A stretch of DNA of 17,646 nucleotides from JAYWIG01 sp043789035. GTDB lineage: Bacteria > Pseudomonadota > Gammaproteobacteria > Burkholderiales > Burkholderiaceae_E. Where the stretch lies: assembly GCA_043789035.1 (NCBI GenBank), contig JAYWIG010000058.1, positions 1 to 17,646 on the forward strand, given 5' to 3'. A program made the position numbers and the translations under genes. The notes under the pieces were generated by a model. The model did not search any database and was not told the DNA's origin. It was given only the letters and a program-made list of their open reading frames with translations. Below are positions 14,255-17,646 of this stretch, piece after piece (within the stretch, counting starts at the first letter, position 1; every line of letters starts with the position of its first letter).

Positions 14255-15697
14255 ATGAATGAAGTATTTGATGGAAACGAAGTCGCTCAGAAAACCCTCG
14301 CGCTTGCTAGTGAATTAACTCAAATCGAATGGATTACTGATACGTCTAGGGTAGAGCGCCTGTCGCAAGATTTTTCTTGGTTCTCTCCGGTCTTAAAACG
14401 TGACCTGGCAGGCTTAAAAGCCGATGCGGTGGTTCGGCCGACCACAGAAGAAGAGATCGTCGCGATTGTCTCGCAGTGTGCAAAGCATGGCATTCCGATT
14501 ACCGCTAGGGGTTCGGGTACCGGTAACTATGGCCAATGCACACCGCTGCACGGAGGGGTTCTTCTTGATTTATCTGCCTACAACAAAATGCTGTGGATAG
14601 GCGAAGGTGCGACTGCCGGCGTTGCCCGCGCTCAAGCTGGTATGCGGATGATTGAATTTGATAAAGCAACCCAAGCCAAAGGGTTTGAGTTGCGGTGCGT
14701 ACCAAGCACTTTTCGTAGTGCGACGATTGGCGGTTTGTATGGGGGTGGTTTTGGCGGCATTGGTTCGATTAACTATGGTCCACTCGCAAGCACGGGTAAT
14801 GTTTTAGGTTGCCGCGCTATTACGATTGAACCGGAACCGAAGATAGTTGATTTGAGAGCGCCCGATGCCCTATTGCTGCACCATGTATACGGCACCAATG
14901 GCATCGTTTTAGAGATTGAGCTAGCGCTTGCACCAGCACATACTTGGAATGAATTAATTGTATGTTTCGATGATTTTGATATGGCGTTGACATTTGCCGA
15001 CGCGGTTGCTCATGCGCCTGGCATCGAGAAAAAGAGTGTGACGTTTTTAGCCGCACCAATACCTGACTATCTCACCTTGCTGGCCAAATCATTAGAGGCT
15101 GGTAAGAATGCGGTATTAATTGCCTGCGCTGCTGCGTCGGAGCAAGGCGTCTTGCAAATAGCTAAGGAATTTGGCGGCAGCGTGACAATGCAAAAATCTG
15201 CTGCAGAGGTTGCTAGAACCAACCGAACTATTCTCGAGTTCACTTGGAACCATACAACCCTACATGCATTAAAGGTTGATAAAACGCTCACCTATATTCA
15301 AAGCGGTTTTACCGCTGGTAAGCACCTAGACCAAGCCCGGGCAATGCGCAAGCTTTTCGGTGACGAAGTCATGCTGCATCTCGAATTTATTCGCAGCAAA
15401 GAAGGCATGATGACTTGCAGCGGCTTGCAAATTGTGAAATACAGCACAGAGGCACGCCTGAATGAAATCATGCAACTGCATCGCGACAACGGCGTGTACA
15501 TCGCTAACCCACATGTTTTCATGGTGGAGGATGGCAAGCAGGGCATGGTCAACCCCGATGTCGTAGCAACAAAAATGCGCTTCGATCCTCAGGGTTTACT
15601 GAACCCGGGCAAGCTTCGAGGTTGGGCGGTGCGTGAACAGATCATGGCTGACGTAAAAGCAGGAAAAGTTTCCTTGGCAACCTTACCCAAGTTCTAA
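14255..15697 (+). CDS. FAD-binding oxidase (PCMH/GlcD type)
   Basis: A 480-residue flavoenzyme of the vanillyl-alcohol-oxidase/PCMH fold. FAD-binding marks include 'VVRPTTEEEIVAIVSQCAKH' (59-78), the pyrophosphate loop 'ARGSGTGNYGQCTPLHGG' (84-101), 'VPSTFRSATIGGLYGGGFGG' (149-168) and 'YGTNGIVLEIELALAP'. The C-terminal part ends with 'FDPQGLLNPGKLRGW', standard for the GlcD/D-lactate dehydrogenase group. These enzymes oxidise hydroxy acids, alcohols or amines with FAD. It follows the deaminase gene by 21 nt with AAGG upstream, so it probably oxidises an intermediate of the same pathway (inference). The substrate is unknown. It is the last gene of the cluster. Confidence 0.9.
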   Translation: MNEVFDGNEVAQKTLALASELTQIEWITDTSRVERLSQDFSWFSPVLKRDLAGLKADAVVRPTTEEEIVAIVSQCAKHGIPITARGSGTGNYGQCTPLHGGVLLDLSAYNKMLWIGEGATAGVARAQAGMRMIEFDKATQAKGFELRCVPSTFRSATIGGLYGGGFGGIGSINYGPLASTGNVLGCRAITIEPEPKIVDLRAPDALLLHHVYGTNGIVLEIELALAPAHTWNELIVCFDDFDMALTFADAVAHAPGIEKKSVTFLAAPIPDYLTLLAKSLEAGKNAVLIACAAASEQGVLQIAKEFGGSVTMQKSAAEVARTNRTILEFTWNHTTLHALKVDKTLTYIQSGFTAGKHLDQARAMRKLFGDEVMLHLEFIRSKEGMMTCSGLQIVKYSTEARLNEIMQLHRDNGVYIANPHVFMVEDGKQGMVNPDVVATKMRFDPQGLLNPGKLRGWAVREQIMADVKAGKVSLATLPKF

Positions 15698-15707
15698 GAA
15701 ACTGAGC

Positions 15708-15747
15708 ACTATGCGGACGATGTTTTTGGAGTTCATCGGCGCATAGT
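15708..15747 (+). terminator. stem-loop between convergent genes, possible bidirectional terminator
   Basis: ACTATGCG (15708-15715) pairs with CGCATAGT (15740-15747), and inside it CGATG (15718-15722) pairs with CATCG (15734-15738). The result is a long stem, slightly mismatched, with an 11-nt loop. It sits 10 nt after the oxidase stop and 25 nt from the end of the minus-strand surface-protein gene. No T-run follows on either strand, so it is not a textbook intrinsic terminator, but its place between converging genes suits a transcription stop or RNA-end stabiliser. Confidence 0.5.
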
Positions 15748-15772
15748 ACGGATGCAAAAAATAATTGGAAAA

Positions 15773-16477
15773 CTACTTCTTACGCCTTGCGATCGCAAAG
15801 CCCACGGCACCTAGTGCTATTAGCGCAGCGGTGGCCGGCACTGGCACATAGCCAATTCTTGCGAGAGAGCCCTCTTGGGTCGAACCGATGGCTGGGCCAC
15901 CACCACGAATGTCGATCTGGCTAACATTGGCTTCTGGAGAAAAACTAGTTGAAAAATATCCACCCGGCGCTGCTGGCGAAGTGAAGGTAACAGTTTGCCA
16001 AGCCCCACCGTTGAATCGATAGTCCATGCTTTCGTCTATGCCAAGCCTACCAACTCCGTCTCGAACGAGCTTAAGAAATTCGATGCTAGTGATAGTCAGT
16101 GGATTCAAAAAGTTTATTGTCAATGTTTCGCGACGATCAATTTCGTCAGGATTGTCACCTACCCCGAGTACCAAGGGAGCTTGAAGTCGGTCGATTCCGA
16201 TACCTTGACCGTTACACGCGAGTCCTAAGCCAGCATCTGCTCCGCAGGCCCCGCTATTAAACGTGAGCAGGGTTTGTGAAGGGTTTGTAGCCCTATCGAT
16301 AAGAGGAAGTAATCCGCTCGCGCTAATAGTCGTATTGCCCGAAGTGAATGTTTGTTGGCCATTCGCTCCTAGCCATGGGGAAGAGTTAGTGAAATCGATG
16401 ACGCCGGCAGAAGCGCTGCCAGCGAGAGATGCAATTGCGAACATTGAGGCAGTCAGTGCGAGTTTAATTGTCTTCAT
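15773..16477 (-). CDS. PEP-CTERM-like (VPxPA) exosortase-sorted surface protein
   Basis: A 234-residue exported protein. The signal peptide is MKTIKLALTASMFAIASLAG, with likely cleavage after SASA at 24. The middle is Gly/Ser/Thr/Asn-rich, predicted mostly beta, with a cysteine pair ('GACGADAGLGLACNG') that may form a disulfide. The C-terminus (211-234) is a tripartite sorting tail: VPVPA, a hydrophobic helix 'TAALIALGAVGFAIA' and the basic end RRKK. Family knowledge: such tails are recognised and cleaved by exosortases in bacteria making exopolysaccharide or biofilm; no exosortase gene is in the window. ATG 16477 is chosen because AAGGA lies about 7 nt upstream and the signal peptide begins there; an earlier in-frame ATG at 16528 would add 17 unlikely residues. 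The role of the globular part is unknown. Confidence 0.85.
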   Translation of the reverse strand: MKTIKLALTASMFAIASLAGSASAGVIDFTNSSPWLGANGQQTFTSGNTTISASGLLPLIDRATNPSQTLLTFNSGACGADAGLGLACNGQGIGIDRLQAPLVLGVGDNPDEIDRRETLTINFLNPLTITSIEFLKLVRDGVGRLGIDESMDYRFNGGAWQTVTFTSPAAPGGYFSTSFSPEANVSQIDIRGGGPAIGSTQEGSLARIGYVPVPATAALIALGAVGFAIARRKK

Positions 16478-16614
16478 CACATATTCCTTGAGAGGTGGAG
16501 AAGTACGTAATGTGCCCTCGTATGCCATCTCTGCTAGTGCAATTTCACACTTTTTTTCTCATAAAAAATGTCTCGGCAAAGGTTTTATTGCAATTCCGTG
16601 AGAAGTTTCCGGTG

Positions 16615-16653
16615 TTTTGTCGAACGACATATGTTGCTGAACTTTTGTCGAAC
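16615..16653. repeat. direct repeat TTTTGTCGAAC, operator-like
   Basis: TTTTGTCGAAC occurs at 16615-16625 and 16643-16653, 28 bp apart, in the 288-bp gap between the divergent surface-protein and hydrolase genes. Each copy contains or borders a short palindrome: GTCG-AA-CGAC at 16619-16628 and TTGT-CGA-ACAA in the second. Two similar sites with near-integral helical spacing suggest a regulator-binding region. The regulator is unknown. Confidence 0.4.
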
Positions 16654-16707
16654 AAATCGCAGTGATGTACCGAGCGGTGAAACATTGGGTTTTCTGCTGG
16701 TGCGATC

Positions 16708-16730
16708 CACATATCCAGTGGGATATAGTG
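16708..16730. promoter_or_regulatory. inverted repeat upstream of the hydrolase gene, possible operator
   Basis: ATATCC (16711-16716) and GGATAT (16721-16726) form a perfect 6-bp inverted repeat around AGTG; CAC and GTG extend it with one unpaired base. CATAAT at 16737-16742 is a fair -10 element, which would place the palindrome over the -35 region. No matching -35 sequence is visible, so a regulator-dependent promoter is possible. Confidence 0.3.
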
Positions 16731-16765
16731 CTGATTCATAATCCATAAAAATAGGGAGAACAATG

Positions 16766-17646
16766 ATGAAATCTTTGGTAATTTCGATTCTGTTTGCCGC
16801 TTTTGTCGGGGGCTGTTCAACAATGTCTGCGAATACTCCACTGCAAACTTCGGCTATTGCGCAACCACTAAAAATGGAAGAGTTTCGGGTAAGCAGTGAT
16901 CCGGGAATTCAGGTTTACGTCCGAAATAAGCGTCCGGTAGGACTGACGCAGTTCTCTGCAGATAAAACCGTCATTTATGTTCATGGCGCGACATACCCTT
17001 CCGAAACTGCATTCGATCTACAACTTGATGGTTTATCTTGGATGGACTACATCGCGCAGCGAGGCTATGACGTTTATTTACTCGATGTACGTGGCTATGG
17101 CCAATCAACGCGGCCACCGCAAATGGGTAAGCCCGCTAAAGACAGCGCACCTTTTGGTGGCACCATGGAAGCGATGCGAGATGTTGATGCGGTAGTTGAA
17201 TTTGTTAAGAAACGTAATAGCATCGATAAGGTGAATTTGTTGGCGTGGTCTTGGGGTACCGCCATCATGCAGTGGTACACCAGCTTAAATAGTCATAAAG
17301 TCAATAAACTCGTGCTCTATGCGCCGGTGTGGATACGGCAAACGGCATCATTGGTACAAGTGGCACCTGGCCCGATGCCTGCTTATAGAGAAGTTAGACG
17401 TGATCAGGCCAAGGGGCGCTGGTTAACAGGTGTGCCCGCCGATAAACAGGCCGATCTTATTCCTAACGGTTGGTTCGATGCTTGGGCCGATGCTACCTTT
17501 GCTACTGACCCTGTTGGTGCGAAACAAAACCCCCCAGTGCTACGTGCGCCGAATGGAGTGGTCGAAGATGGGTTGAAGTATTGGGGTAATGGCGTAATCC
17601 CATGGAAAGCTGAAGATATAAAAGTACCGGTCTTGCTTATTAAAGC
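16766..17646 (+). CDS. alpha/beta-hydrolase lipoprotein, partial (runs off the window)
   Basis: An open frame of about 293 codons with no stop before the window end. The N-terminus is a lipoprotein signal: 'MKSLVISILFAAFVGGCS' with Cys at 17 (lipobox VGGC). The alpha/beta-hydrolase core follows: 'KTVIYVHGATYPSETAFD' (oxyanion region, HG), 'GYDVYLLDVRGYGQSTRP', and a nucleophile elbow 'LLAWSWGT' whose Ser is flanked by two Trp. The elbow reads AxSxG instead of the usual GxSxG. The catalytic acid is probably near or beyond the visible end, so it cannot be judged. A membrane-anchored periplasmic esterase or lactonase is likely. There are two consecutive ATGs (16763 and 16766); the second has the better 7-nt spacing to GGAG at 16755-16758. 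It diverges from the surface-protein gene. Confidence 0.85.
   Translation, partial: MKSLVISILFAAFVGGCSTMSANTPLQTSAIAQPLKMEEFRVSSDPGIQVYVRNKRPVGLTQFSADKTVIYVHGATYPSETAFDLQLDGLSWMDYIAQRGYDVYLLDVRGYGQSTRPPQMGKPAKDSAPFGGTMEAMRDVDAVVEFVKKRNSIDKVNLLAWSWGTAIMQWYTSLNSHKVNKLVLYAPVWIRQTASLVQVAPGPMPAYREVRRDQAKGRWLTGVPADKQADLIPNGWFDAWADATFATDPVGAKQNPPVLRAPNGVVEDGLKYWGNGVIPWKAEDIKVPVLLIK

Noticed and set aside
16545..16841. Minus-strand frame of 98 codons across the divergent spacer
   Set aside because: It crosses the operator-like repeats and the lipoprotein signal sequence of the hydrolase, has low-quality composition and no ribosome-binding site.

Overview
The window reads as a stretch of chromosome from a Gram-negative proteobacterium of moderate GC. 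A Bug-family (TctC-like) solute receptor, an NMT1/THI5-type ABC transporter next to a purine-type deaminase, an AidB-like acyl-CoA dehydrogenase, a formate-tetrahydrofolate ligase and an exosortase-type surface protein fit a Burkholderiales-like betaproteobacterium best. This is an inference from gene content; there is no rRNA or other phylogenetic marker. I saw no tRNA, rRNA, CRISPR array, insertion sequence or integrase.

Layout. 3-1850: a YecA/UPF0149 protein with a C-terminal SEC-C zinc motif, then a DUF2817 (M14-like) metallohydrolase. 1851-2387: a spacer with two very small reading frames, a 53-residue charged protein on the minus strand and a weaker 48-residue frame on the plus strand. 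2388-5870: a compact plus-strand operon of a saccharopine-dehydrogenase-like oxidoreductase, a PnuC vitamin transporter starting at GTG, and formate-tetrahydrofolate ligase (fhs), which overlaps pnuC by 4 nt. 5931-8596: an orphan Bug-type periplasmic receptor followed after 5 nt by an AidB-like acyl-CoA dehydrogenase.

8638-15697 is the most interesting part. It is a long plus-strand cluster: a decayed remnant of an NMT1-type receptor, an isopenicillin-N-synthase-family 2-oxoglutarate/Fe(II) oxygenase, a truncated VOC (glyoxalase-fold) gene starting at TTG, a complete NMT1/THI5-type ABC importer (receptor, ATPase, permease, all overlapping), a TrzN/AtzA/8-oxoguanine-deaminase-type amidohydrolase and a GlcD-like FAD oxidase. 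Together these look like an uptake-and-breakdown pathway for an N-heterocycle (purine-, pyrimidine- or pterin-like). The substrate cannot be fixed from sequence. Two genes at the 5' end are broken, so the cluster has been rearranged or is losing functions.

15698-17646: a stem-loop between converging genes, a minus-strand surface protein with a PEP-CTERM-like VPVPA tail, a divergent spacer with repeated operator-like sequences, and the first ~294 codons of an alpha/beta-hydrolase lipoprotein that runs off the end of the window.
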